The translations under genes were made by a program, and so were the position numbers. From contig NZ_CP009553.3 in NCBI RefSeq assembly GCF_000767615.3, positions 1,736,001 through 1,800,000 of the forward strand: 64,000 nt of DNA, written 5' to 3'. The notes beneath the pieces are model-generated. The model had not been told where the DNA came from, did no database searches, and worked only from the letters and a program-made list of their open reading frames with translations. Below are positions 47,329 through 55,331 of the stretch, piece after piece (positions within the stretch are counted from its first letter, which is position 1; each line of letters begins with the position of its first letter). The DNA comes from Pandoraea pnomenusa. GTDB taxonomy: Bacteria > Pseudomonadota > Gammaproteobacteria > Burkholderiales > Burkholderiaceae.

Positions 47329-48972
47329 ATGGAACGATCTGGACATCTCGACACTTTCGCGCGCGACAATTTGCCGCCCGCGGATCAGTGGCCCGAGTTT
47401 CTGCTGGACAATCCGGACGTGGCGTACCCGGCGCGCATCAATTGCGCCGCCGAACTGCTGGATCGCACGATTGCGCAGGGCCGCGGTGACGCGCCCGCGA
47501 TTTATTCGGTGGAGAACGGCAAGCCCACGGTCACGACGTATCTCGGCCTGCGCCAGATGGTCGATCGCATCGCGCATGTGCTTCGCAACGACATGTCGCT
47601 GGTGCCGGGCAATCGCGTGCTGTTACGTGGTCCGAACAATCTGTTCATGGCGGCGGCCTGGCTGGCGGTGATCAAGGCGGGGCTGGTCGGCGTGCCGACG
47701 ATGCCGCTGTTGCGTGCGAAGGAGCTCAAGCAGATCGTCGACAAGGCGGAGATCGGCGCGGCTTTGTGCGACGGCCGTCTGAAGGAGGAGCTGGAGTTCA
47801 ACCGTCAGGCGGGCCATGAGTATTTCTGTCCCACGCTCACACAGGCGGTGTATTTCCATGACGTGGGTGAGGACTCACTGGAGGCCCGCATGGCGCGTCA
47901 GCCGGCGAGCTTCGAGGCGTGCGACACGGCGGTGGACGATGTCTGCCTGATCGCGTTCACGAGCGGCACGACAGGGCAGCCGAAGGGTACGATGCATTTT
48001 CATCGCGACGTGCTGGCGATGTGCGATCTGTTCCCGCGCCATGTGCTCAAGCCGGGGCCGGACGATATTTTCTGCGGCACGCCCCCGTTAGCGTTCACTT
48101 TCGGCACGGGCGGCTTGCTGACGTTCCCGCTGCGCGTCGGTGCATCGACGGTGTTGCTCGAGAAGCTCACGCCGGACAGTCTGTTGCAGGCGATCGAGCA
48201 GTACCGCGCGACGATCTGCTTTACGGCGCCGACGTTCTATCGTCAGATGGCGGCGCTGGTGGGCAAGTACGATCTGTCGAGTCTGAAGAAGACGGTGTCC
48301 GCGGGCGAGGCGTTGCCGGACGCGACGCGTCAGCTGTGGAAGCAGGCCACGGGCATCGAGATGATCGACGGCATCGGCGGCACGGAGATGATCCATATTT
48401 TTATTTCGGCGGCGAACGGGGATGTGGTGCCGGGCGCGATCGGCAAGCCGGTGCCGGGGTATGTGGCGATGATCGTGGACGAGAACATGCAGCCGCTGCC
48501 GCCGGGGAAGGTGGGCAAGCTGGCGGTGAAGGGGCCCACGGGCTGTCGGTATCTCGCGGATTCGCGTCAGACGAATTATGTGAAGAACGGCTGGAATCTG
48601 CCGGGCGACACGTTCATGTGCGATGAAGCGGGCAATTATTACTATCAGGCGCGCTCGGACGACATGATTGTCTCGGCGGGCTACAACATCGCGGGGCCGG
48701 AGGTGGAGTCGGCGTTGCTCAAGCATCCGTCGGTGGCGGAGTGCGGGGTGGTGGGGGCGAACGATGAGGCGCGCGGCCAGATCGTGAAGGCTTATGTGGT
48801 GCTCAAGGCGGGCGAGCCACGCGACGCTTCGATGGTCAAGGCGCTTCAGGAGTATGTGAAGGCTAACATCGCGCCGTACAAGTATCCGCGTGCGATCGAG
48901 TTCGTCGACGCGCTTCCGCGCACGGAGACGGGTAAGCTTCAGCGCTTCAAGCTGCGGCAGATGACGCAGTGA
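47329..48972 (+). CDS. abmG: 2-aminobenzoate-CoA ligase (benzoate-CoA ligase family)
   Basis: A 547-residue AMP-forming aryl-CoA ligase. P-loop FTSGTTGQPKGTMHFH, the A4/A5 region FTAPTFYRQMAAL and DGIGGTEMIHIF, the hinge YYYQARSDDMIVSAGYNIAGPEVE and the adenylation Lys in PRTETGKLQRFKLRQ are all present. GGTEM is the aryl pocket pattern seen in benzoate- and anthranilate-CoA ligases. AAGGAG precedes the ATG at 47329 (the frame is open for 52 codons upstream, but that part is unlike the family). It activates anthranilate for the monooxygenase/reductase. Confidence 0.9.
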   Translation: MERSGHLDTFARDNLPPADQWPEFLLDNPDVAYPARINCAAELLDRTIAQGRGDAPAIYSVENGKPTVTTYLGLRQMVDRIAHVLRNDMSLVPGNRVLLRGPNNLFMAAAWLAVIKAGLVGVPTMPLLRAKELKQIVDKAEIGAALCDGRLKEELEFNRQAGHEYFCPTLTQAVYFHDVGEDSLEARMARQPASFEACDTAVDDVCLIAFTSGTTGQPKGTMHFHRDVLAMCDLFPRHVLKPGPDDIFCGTPPLAFTFGTGGLLTFPLRVGASTVLLEKLTPDSLLQAIEQYRATICFTAPTFYRQMAALVGKYDLSSLKKTVSAGEALPDATRQLWKQATGIEMIDGIGGTEMIHIFISAANGDVVPGAIGKPVPGYVAMIVDENMQPLPPGKVGKLAVKGPTGCRYLADSRQTNYVKNGWNLPGDTFMCDEAGNYYYQARSDDMIVSAGYNIAGPEVESALLKHPSVAECGVVGANDEARGQIVKAYVVLKAGEPRDASMVKALQEYVKANIAPYKYPRAIEFVDALPRTETGKLQRFKLRQMTQ

Positions 48973-49094
48973 GGTGAGGGCGGAGCGCTCCGGTGGGCGC
49001 TTACTCACGTGCGGGCTCGGCGCCGCGATGCGGTGGGATTCGACGTGATGAAGCCCGATGCACCGGGGTGCGTGGGACGATGAGGAGATAAAGG

Positions 49095-49565
49095 ATGGCG
49101 GGCACTGAAGTGGCGGCGAATGCTTTCGTGAAGCCGGTGCTGGTGCGGTTCAAGCACTGCGATGCCGCTGGCATTGTGTTTTATCCGCGCTATTTCGAGA
49201 TGATCAACGATCTGGTCGAGGACTGGTGCGCCGAAGGGCTCGGCCTGTCGTTCGGCGAGATGCATTTGCGCAATGGGATGGGCGTGCCGACGGCGAACCT
49301 GGAGTGCCGTTTCAGTGCGCCAAGTTTTCTGGGCGAGACGCTCTCGCGTTCGTTGGAGGTGGTGCGTCTGGGGCGTTCGTCGATGACGTTGCGCATCCGC
49401 TTCGCGGGACCCGACGACGAGACGCGTCTGCTGGCCACGCTGGTGTTGGTCTGGGTCGCGAAAGGCGAGGGCGGCAGGCCCGCCCCGATCGCGGTTCCCG
49501 AGGCCCAGCGTGAAGCAATTGTGCGCTTTGCCGCACCTGATTCTGTGATTGAAGGAGTGTCGTGA
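49095..49565 (+). CDS. Acyl-CoA thioesterase, 4-hydroxybenzoyl-CoA type hotdog fold
   Basis: A 156-residue single-hotdog thioesterase. FKHCDAAGIVFYPRYFEMIND is the DxxGxV(Y)F catalytic region of the 4HBT/YbgC class; Asp near residue 23 is the likely general base or nucleophile. It is the penultimate gene of the operon and could release CoA from a stalled or side-product anthraniloyl-CoA. TGATG overlap with the RidA gene (49563-49567) shows translational coupling. The natural acyl group is inferred. Confidence 0.88.
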   Translation: MAGTEVAANAFVKPVLVRFKHCDAAGIVFYPRYFEMINDLVEDWCAEGLGLSFGEMHLRNGMGVPTANLECRFSAPSFLGETLSRSLEVVRLGRSSMTLRIRFAGPDDETRLLATLVLVWVAKGEGGRPAPIAVPEAQREAIVRFAAPDSVIEGVS

Positions 49566-49975
49566 TGCTGCAAGTTCTGCAACCGCCCGAGTGGGCGAAA
49601 CCGCGCGGCTATGCGAATGGCATGGCTTTCGAGATGACGGCCGGCAGCCGCATCGTGTTTGTCGGCGGTCAGATCGGCTGGAATGGGCAGCAACGTTTCG
49701 AGACGGATGATTTTGCGCTTCAGGTGCGTCAGACGCTGGAGAACATCGTGGCGATTCTGGCGGAGGGCAACGCGAAGCCCGAGCATATCGTGCGCATGAC
49801 GTGGTACGTGAAGGACAAGAAGGAGTATGTCGCGAACTATCCGGCGATCGGCGAACACTATCGCGCGGTAATCGGTCGGCATTTCCCCGCGATGACGGCG
49901 GTTGAGGTGGCCGATCTGGTGGAGGACGAAGCGAAGGTGGAAATCGAGGTGACGGCGGTGGTGCCGGCCGCCTGA
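49565..49975 (+). CDS. RidA-family enamine/imine deaminase
   Basis: A 136-residue Rid protein (YjgF/YER057c/UK114 family). GSRIVFVGGQIGWN, the conserved DDFALQVRQTLENI, and the Arg in KPEHIVRMTWYV give the active site of imine hydrolases. Its start overlaps the thioesterase stop (TGATG). RidA proteins hydrolyse reactive enamine/imine intermediates. The ammonia lost from the reduced 2-aminobenzoyl ring must be released as an enamine or imine, so a pathway role rather than general housekeeping is a good inference. Confidence 0.9.
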   Translation: MLQVLQPPEWAKPRGYANGMAFEMTAGSRIVFVGGQIGWNGQQRFETDDFALQVRQTLENIVAILAEGNAKPEHIVRMTWYVKDKKEYVANYPAIGEHYRAVIGRHFPAMTAVEVADLVEDEAKVEIEVTAVVPAA

Positions 49976-49997
49976 CGCGCGGTAGGTCCAACGCCAC

Positions 49998-50027
49998 AAA
50001 CGAGGACGCAATCCCGCATCCTCGTTT
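49998..50027. terminator. Hairpin between convergent RidA and DoxX genes
   Basis: AAACGAGGA (49998-50006) and TCCTCGTTT (50019-50027) with two further G-C pairs inside, loop AATCCC. No long T-run follows on either strand, but the stem sits centrally between convergent genes. Terminator or barrier by position. Confidence 0.55.
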
Positions 50028-50041
50028 GACCAACGATCAGC

Positions 50042-50455
50042 TCACTTGCGGTCGAACGAATACTTGCCCGGACCGGTGAGCGCCAATAGGATCAACCCGC
50101 CTGCAATGCTCAGGTTCTTGTAGAAGTTGATCATCGCCATGAACTGCTCCACGCCGCTCAAACCCCAGTATCGATGGCCAATCAACGCCGTCGCCACGGT
50201 GTACGCCGCAAGTACCAACGCCAGCGGTCGCGTATAGAAACCCAAGACGATCATTACCCCCGCGATCAACTCCACAACCACCGCAATGACCGCTGACACC
50301 GCCGGCATCGGCGCACCCGTCGCGGCCATGTATCCAACGGTCCCCTCGAAGCTCATCAGCTTCTGAAAACCAAACATCACAAACAACACCATCAGCAATA
50401 CCCGTGCAGCCAACAGCACGCCATCTTTGTTCGTTTCGAGCGAGACGTATCGCAT
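50042..50455 (-). CDS. DoxX-family inner-membrane protein
   Basis: A 137-residue protein with four predicted membrane helices (LLAARVLLMVLFVMFGFQK, SAVIAVVVELIAGVMIVLGF, LALVLAAYTVATALIGH, GGLILLALTG). The N-terminal RVLLMVLFVMFGFQKL and FYTRPLALVLAAYTVATALI match the DoxX/quinol-oxidase-subunit-like family. Function in the family is mostly unknown; some members associate with respiratory or sulfur chemistry. Start chosen at 50455; in-frame Met at 50461 and 50473 are possible, and AAGG lies between the last two. Convergent with the anthranilate operon. Confidence 0.8.
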   Translation of the reverse strand: MRYVSLETNKDGVLLAARVLLMVLFVMFGFQKLMSFEGTVGYMAATGAPMPAVSAVIAVVVELIAGVMIVLGFYTRPLALVLAAYTVATALIGHRYWGLSGVEQFMAMINFYKNLSIAGGLILLALTGPGKYSFDRK

Positions 50456-50966
50456 TTTCATTTGCCTTTTCATGTGGGTGTTTCGCGTGATTCGCAAAAA
50501 CATGTGGCAATTTTAGTGTCCTGATTTGATGCATCAAGATGGTGAGATTTGTAAGTTTGTCGCGAATAGGTTGACAAAACCTCTCCCCCAGACGGACCGG
50601 AGCCCCTTTCCGCCGCTCAGACATAGACCCAACTCGCCGCGAAAAGGCGCCCCGGTCCGTCCCCCTCCATGCCCCCAGTCCTTCCACCAACACCCCCCGC
50701 TATCCCACCCCCCTCTCTCCTCTCACCCCCCATCGCCCCGTCGACACCACCCGCATCCAGCGCGAACGCGACGCCGCACCCGCCCCGCACGTGCTCCGCA
50801 TGCTCCGCAACTGCGCAGGCCGGCCGCGCCGCCGCCTCATTCCCCCGTTATCCCTCCCATCTTCCTTTTCCCCCCCGCACAACGCAAAACGCCGAGGATC
50901 TCTCCCCGGCGTTCTCTCTTGCAGCCCGCTTCCAATGTCTCGCCTGCCTCAAAAACACACGCAGTC
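50456..50966. other. Intergenic region, 511 bp, strongly C-rich on the plus strand
   Basis: Between about 50640 and 50880 the plus strand is dominated by C and T with many runs of four or more C; the complementary strand is correspondingly G-run-rich. Open frames reading through here are Pro-rich and run antisense into the allantoate genes, so I do not accept them. The allA terminator lies at 50888-50913. Confidence 0.55.
50888..50913 (-). terminator. Probable allA terminator
   Basis: AACGCCG (50888-50894) and CGGCGTT (50907-50913) pair; on the minus strand the stem is followed by TTTTGCGTT. It lies 54 bp after the allA stop. Confidence 0.65.
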
Positions 50967-51500
50967 TTAAGCAGCCTTTCGCGCCTTCTGCACCACATCC
51001 AACGCCGCCTGCGTCAGCAGATACGCGCCCGGCAAATCCTGCTCGTCACAGTTGTGCCCCTCGCCACCCCGATCCACCACCACGAAGTCACTCACTTCTT
51101 CCAACGCCAACAACGGGTGATGCCATACCCCCCTCGCATAATTCACGCCCTGCCATCCATCCGAGACGAACGCCCGCATGCGACTCACGTCCAACTCGCC
51201 CGCCGGTGCCACCACCACCAGATACGGCGTCGTCTTCAACGGGATGAACGCCTGGCTACCCAGCGGGTGACGCTCCAACATCCTCACCTCGTACGGCAAC
51301 TGCCTCGGCTGACCCCGGAAGACGTTCACCAACGGTCGCCCACCCTCCGGCCCCAGATCCACCGTCGCCAGATCGTGATATCGCTCGGTCGTGCCCCCGT
51401 TGATCGCGAAATGCTTCGCCCCCTCCAACTCGATCACGTCGCCAAACTCCGCAAACGCCTCTCGCGTCAACCGCTCGATCTTCAACGCCGCACCCGCCAT
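50967..51500 (-). CDS. allA: Ureidoglycolate lyase
   Basis: A 177-residue ureidoglycolate lyase, which splits ureidoglycolate to glyoxylate and urea in allantoin degradation. The N-terminal [18 protein letters not shown] and central [15 protein letters not shown] are typical; [26 protein letters not shown] is the conserved metal/active-site cupin strand pair. The start at 51500 follows GGGAG. It is downstream of alc on the same strand, 165 bp apart, so the two encode consecutive steps. Confidence 0.93.
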   Translation of the reverse strand: MAGAALKIERLTREAFAEFGDVIELEGAKHFAINGGTTERYHDLATVDLGPEGGRPLVNVFRGQPRQLPYEVRMLERHPLGSQAFIPLKTTPYLVVVAPAGELDVSRMRAFVSDGWQGVNYARGVWHHPLLALEEVSDFVVVDRGGEGHNCDEQDLPGAYLLTQAALDVVQKARKAA

Positions 51501-51665
51501 GTCACACTCCCTTTTCCTCGCATTTGCCATCCCGTCCCGCGAACCATCGGCTCGCAGCAAGGACACCATGCTTCTGAACCCCTCATCGCGCCCGTCATGC
51601 ACGCCATGCCCGCGCGACGAGTGGGTCCGGTGCCGCTCGCGACACTCCCTTTTTGCTGCGCCTGC

Positions 51666-52688
51666 CTATGCCTTCCTGTCGCTCAATCGCCCCCACAAAC
51701 GCAGGCGCGATACGCCCCCGTCCGGAATGATGTTGAACCGGATGTGCGTGATCGCACCGAGCTTCTGCACCGGCTCCTCGAAGTGGAACTGCTTGTCCAT
51801 CGCCAATTTCTGCTCGGGCAACAACACCGGCCAGAACATGGACTGCGTGATCAACGACTGCTCGGTGCCTCCGGTCACATACGCCGCCTGTATCGAGCAC
51901 CGGTCGGGGAAGTTGCCCTTGAAGTGCGCGGTGTCCACTTCGATCTTCGCGATCTCACCCGGCTGCGCCAGCGCAATGATCGCCCAGTCGTTGCCCGGCT
52001 CGCGACGCCGACGCGTCTCCCATCCATCGCCCATGTTCACCCCGCGACCCGGCATCAACAGGTTCGACGCCAACCCGAAGTGCTGGTTGTTCGCGGCCAC
52101 CACGTATCCCCCGTTCTCCATCGCGATGAGGTCGATGAGCTCGTCACGCGAGCGTCCCGCCCAGTCGCTCTGCGGCAGGCCGTACAGGCGCAGACGCGCC
52201 AGACCACCATCCGGATACAGGTTCACGCGCACATGGGTGGCCGGACGCTGCTCGGCAATGGCATGGTAGTGGTGCGCGTTGCCCTGCAACGTGGTCGACG
52301 GCAACAACTCGAACCACTGCGCCGATTCTCCCGGCGCGCCCTCGGGGCTGTAGCACCCCTCGAGCGAGGCCGCCGGCGGGAAGTTGCCGGTGAAGTGGCT
52401 GGTGTCGAGATCGACACCGAACAACACGCCCGGGCGCGCCAGCCTGACGATGCACCAGTCGTATCCGTTCACGCGCTTGCGACGCGTCTCCCAACCGTCC
52501 ATCCACTTGCCGTTGTCGTCGTACTTGCCCGGGATGAACACGGCCGGCTCGGGATTGAGCATGCGCTCCTTGGCCGCGAAGAACTCGTCGCTGGCCTCCA
52601 ATGCCTGCGCGCCAAGGCGAGGATCGGCCAGATTCACGTATCGGCGCACGAATTCCGGTGCGTTCGGATCTTGCGGGGCGAGGGCCAT
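51666..52688 (-). CDS. alc: Allantoicase
   Basis: A 340-residue allantoicase, converting allantoate to ureidoglycolate and urea. Two similar halves, each with a DGWETRRxR motif ([19 protein letters not shown] in the first, [17 protein letters not shown] in the second) and a beta-sandwich ([12 protein letters not shown] and [12 protein letters not shown]). The internal duplication is characteristic. It is upstream of allA, forming a compact allantoate module; no allantoinase or uricase is in the window. Confidence 0.95.
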   Translation of the reverse strand: MALAPQDPNAPEFVRRYVNLADPRLGAQALEASDEFFAAKERMLNPEPAVFIPGKYDDNGKWMDGWETRRKRVNGYDWCIVRLARPGVLFGVDLDTSHFTGNFPPAASLEGCYSPEGAPGESAQWFELLPSTTLQGNAHHYHAIAEQRPATHVRVNLYPDGGLARLRLYGLPQSDWAGRSRDELIDLIAMENGGYVVAANNQHFGLASNLLMPGRGVNMGDGWETRRRREPGNDWAIIALAQPGEIAKIEVDTAHFKGNFPDRCSIQAAYVTGGTEQSLITQSMFWPVLLPEQKLAMDKQFHFEEPVQKLGAITHIRFNIIPDGGVSRLRLWGRLSDRKA

Positions 52689-52796
52689 GTTGCAGTTGAC
52701 TCCAAGGTATGTGGCCGACGACTGACGTCGGCCTTAAGCGGGTTCGGGCAGGCGCCAGGCATCGCCAGGCACCCGCGGTTTGAATGGTGCTGTATT

Positions 52797-54122
52797 TCAG
52801 CGTGTCAGGGCGGCGTTGACCGGTGCGCCGGATTCAGCCCCGGCAGACTCGGAAATCGGTTCGTAGGGCAGGGCGCCGTCGAGGACTTTGTGCGCTCTTG
52901 CGAAGTCGACGTCTTTTTCCCACGCGGCCACGACGAGCGTTGCCACGCAGTTGCCGAGCAGGTTGGTGATGGCCCGCGCAATGCCGACGAACCAGTCCAC
53001 GGGCAGGATCAACACGAGCCCGATCACCGGAATGGCCGGAATGGCAGTCAATGTCGCCGCGAGAATGACGATGGCCGATCCGGGAATGCCATGCGCGCCC
53101 TTGGACGTGAGCAGCGACACGAGCACGACGAGAATGAGGTCGTGGATGGACAGCGGGGTGTTGGTCGCCTGCGCAATGAAGATGACCGCCAGGGTGAGGT
53201 AGATGGAGAATCCGTCGAGGTTGAAGGAGTAACCGGTCGGCACGACGAGGCCCACGGTCGATTTCTTGATCCCCATCCATTCGAGCTTGCGCATGATGGT
53301 CGGCAACACGGCATCGGACGACGCGGTACCCAGCACGATGGACAGCTCTTCACGGAAGTATTTGATGAACTTGAAGATGTTGAAGCCCGCCAGACGCAAC
53401 ACACCCCCCAGTACGATGGTGACGAAGACGAAGCAGCTCAGGTAGAACACGAGGACGAGCATGCCCAACTGTTTGAGCGACGCCGCGCCGTATTTGCCGG
53501 TGGTGAATGCCACCGCCCCCAGCACGCCCAACGGCGCCAGCCGGATGATGAACGCCATCACGCGAAAGAAGACATGGCTCAGGTCGTCGATGAAGCGCGC
53601 GACGGGACGGCCGCGCTCGCCGATGGCCGCAAGTGCGCAACCGAACATCACGGAAAACACGAGGATCTGCAGGATGTCGCCCTTGGCAAAGGCGTCGGTG
53701 ATGGTGTCGGGAATGATCTTCAACAGGAAGCCCGCAGTGTCTTTGAGGCTCTTCGCATTCTCGGTGTACGCGGACATGGCGCTCGGATCGAGGCTGTGAA
53801 TGTCGATGTTCATGCCCACGCCCGGACGCGTGACCCACGCAAGCACGGCGCCAATCACGAGCGCGAAGGTGGTGATGATCTCGAAGTACAACACGGCCTT
53901 GACGCCCACCCGGCCGACTTTGCGCAAATCGCCCGCGCTCGCCATGCCACTCACCACCACGCAGAAGACGATGGGGCCGATGACCATCTTGATCAATTTC
54001 AGAAAGCCGTCGCCCAAGGGGCGCAATGACTCTCCCAACTGCGGAAACCATATGCCGAGCGCCACACCAACGATCAACGCTATGACAACTCGGCCAAACA
54101 ACGAACGAAACAGCTTGGGCAT
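52797..54122 (-). CDS. dctA: C4-dicarboxylate:proton/sodium symporter
   Basis: A 441-residue DAACS-family transporter for succinate, fumarate and malate. Conserved PLGDGFLKLIKMVIGPIVF, the hairpin-loop Ser-rich GTASSDAVLPTIMRKLE, VVPTGYSFNLDGFSIYLTLAVIFIAQ and GIPGSAIVILAATL are all present. The ATG at 54122 follows AGGAG. Upstream of alc-allA with 108 bp between; co-transcription is possible. Divergent from the SDR-trehalase operon across 441 bp. Confidence 0.95.
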   Translation of the reverse strand: MPKLFRSLFGRVVIALIVGVALGIWFPQLGESLRPLGDGFLKLIKMVIGPIVFCVVVSGMASAGDLRKVGRVGVKAVLYFEIITTFALVIGAVLAWVTRPGVGMNIDIHSLDPSAMSAYTENAKSLKDTAGFLLKIIPDTITDAFAKGDILQILVFSVMFGCALAAIGERGRPVARFIDDLSHVFFRVMAFIIRLAPLGVLGAVAFTTGKYGAASLKQLGMLVLVFYLSCFVFVTIVLGGVLRLAGFNIFKFIKYFREELSIVLGTASSDAVLPTIMRKLEWMGIKKSTVGLVVPTGYSFNLDGFSIYLTLAVIFIAQATNTPLSIHDLILVVLVSLLTSKGAHGIPGSAIVILAATLTAIPAIPVIGLVLILPVDWFVGIARAITNLLGNCVATLVVAAWEKDVDFARAHKVLDGALPYEPISESAGAESGAPVNAALTR

Positions 54123-54563
54123 GGTTTTGTCTCCTCTGCCTGCGCAAATCACTCTCTCGGATTTCGCGATTTCTACGTCTGACGGACTGCTCTCGGGGGC
54201 TGGCTCTGTGCATCTACCGCATCGATGAGCGCTGCGCACTCATCCACCACTTTCCAGTGTAGTTAAACATGTCATACCGGTCTGACCAGTGGTGTTATGG
54301 CGAATATTAGAAAGTCAATATAGTGAGGTCAAGGTGAGTCTTGTGAGGGGATTCCCTAGGACGGGGTGATGCGCCAGGGCCGACTTCGCCGGTAGCGACG
54401 ATCCGCTCGAAAGCCTTTGTTTTGTCAGGCGAATCGGGGGCATTCGGTGTGAACTTCACTTTCCTCCCTTCGGTCGCACTGGTATCGGGCACGTGGTTCG
54501 GGGCAGACGGATCCTCGGGTGGCGTGCACGGATTTCCCCAAACCGACGAAGCAGGGAGGCGCC
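54123..54563. other. Divergent intergenic region, 441 bp
   Basis: Shared upstream region of dctA (minus) and the SDR-trehalase operon (plus). It contains a FadR-type palindrome at 54276-54290, a dctA -10-like TACACT on the minus strand (54256-54261), and A+T-rich sequence near 54300-54335. I looked for a -24/-12 sigma-54 site before dctA and did not find one. No gene I can support. Confidence 0.5.
54276..54290. promoter_or_regulatory. Candidate GntR/FadR-type operator
   Basis: ACCGGTCTGACCAGT, centred palindrome with core GGTC-T-GACC. It fits the FadR-subfamily core GTnnnAC. It lies about 275 bp upstream of the SDR gene, whose operon ends with a FadR-family regulator, and also near the dctA promoter, so either side could be the target. 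Confidence 0.5.
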
Positions 54564-55331
54564 ATGCGGATGAAGGACACGGTGGTTCTGGTCACCGGCA
54601 GCGGGCAGGGTATCGGGCGCGCGATCGCGATCCGGCTGGCCCAGGAGGGCGCGCGGCTGGTGATCGAGGACCGGCTGGACAATGCGATGGCCGAGCAGAC
54701 ACTCGATTTCGTGCGCAAGGCCGGCAGCGACGGCTGCGTGATCGCGGGAGATGTGGGCAGTGTCGCCGACGACCGCGCGGTGATCGAGCAGGCGGTCGAG
54801 GCCATGGGCCGCGTGGACGTGTTGGTCAATAACGCCGGTGTGGAACGCCGCGCCCCGTTCCTGGAGGTAACGGAGGACGATTACGACCTGGTGATGGACG
54901 TGAATCTGAAGGGGGCGTTTTTTGTGACGCAGGCGTTTGTGAAGCATCTCCGGGACACGAAGCGCGGCGGGCGCATCGTCAACGTGAGCTCGGTTCATGA
55001 GGAGCTGCCGTTTCCGCATTTCGCCAGCTACTGCGCAAGCAAGGGCGGCATGAAGATGATGATGCGCAACCTTGCCATCGAACTCGCCCCGCTCGGCATC
55101 GCCATCAATAACGTGGCGCCCGGCGCGGTGGGCACGCCGATCAATCAGCACCTGCTCGCGAACAAGGCCCAGCTCGATGCGCTGGTCGCGAACATTCCCC
55201 TTGGACGCCTGGCGGATCCCAGCGAGGTGGCCAACGCGGTGTTGTTCCTCGCCTCGCCGGAGGCAAGCTATATCACCGGCACGACTCTGTTCATCGACGG
55301 CGGCCTGCTCTGGAATTATTCGGAGCAATGA
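54564..55331 (+). CDS. SDR-family oxidoreductase (glucose-1-dehydrogenase-like)
   Basis: A 255-residue short-chain dehydrogenase. TGSGQGIGRA near the N-terminus, NNAG at about 90, VSSVHEELPFPHFASYCASKGG containing the Ser, Tyr and Lys, and the C-terminal ITGTTLFIDGG. The stretch around VHEELPFPHF and the last strand resemble bacterial glucose 1-dehydrogenases. Its stop overlaps the trehalase start (ATGA, 55328-55331), so the products act together: trehalase would release glucose for oxidation to gluconolactone. Substrate is inferred. Confidence 0.85.
   Translation: MRMKDTVVLVTGSGQGIGRAIAIRLAQEGARLVIEDRLDNAMAEQTLDFVRKAGSDGCVIAGDVGSVADDRAVIEQAVEAMGRVDVLVNNAGVERRAPFLEVTEDDYDLVMDVNLKGAFFVTQAFVKHLRDTKRGGRIVNVSSVHEELPFPHFASYCASKGGMKMMMRNLAIELAPLGIAINNVAPGAVGTPINQHLLANKAQLDALVANIPLGRLADPSEVANAVLFLASPEASYITGTTLFIDGGLLWNYSEQ

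Noticed and set aside
50526..54029. 1167-codon open frame through the C-rich region, allA, alc and dctA
   Set aside because: Antisense to three clear genes, Pro/Arg/His-rich, starts in the C-rich stretch.
54123..54275. Sigma-54 promoter for dctA
   Set aside because: I looked for a TGGCAC-N5-TTGC type site on the minus strand and found none; a sigma-70-like -10 is present instead.
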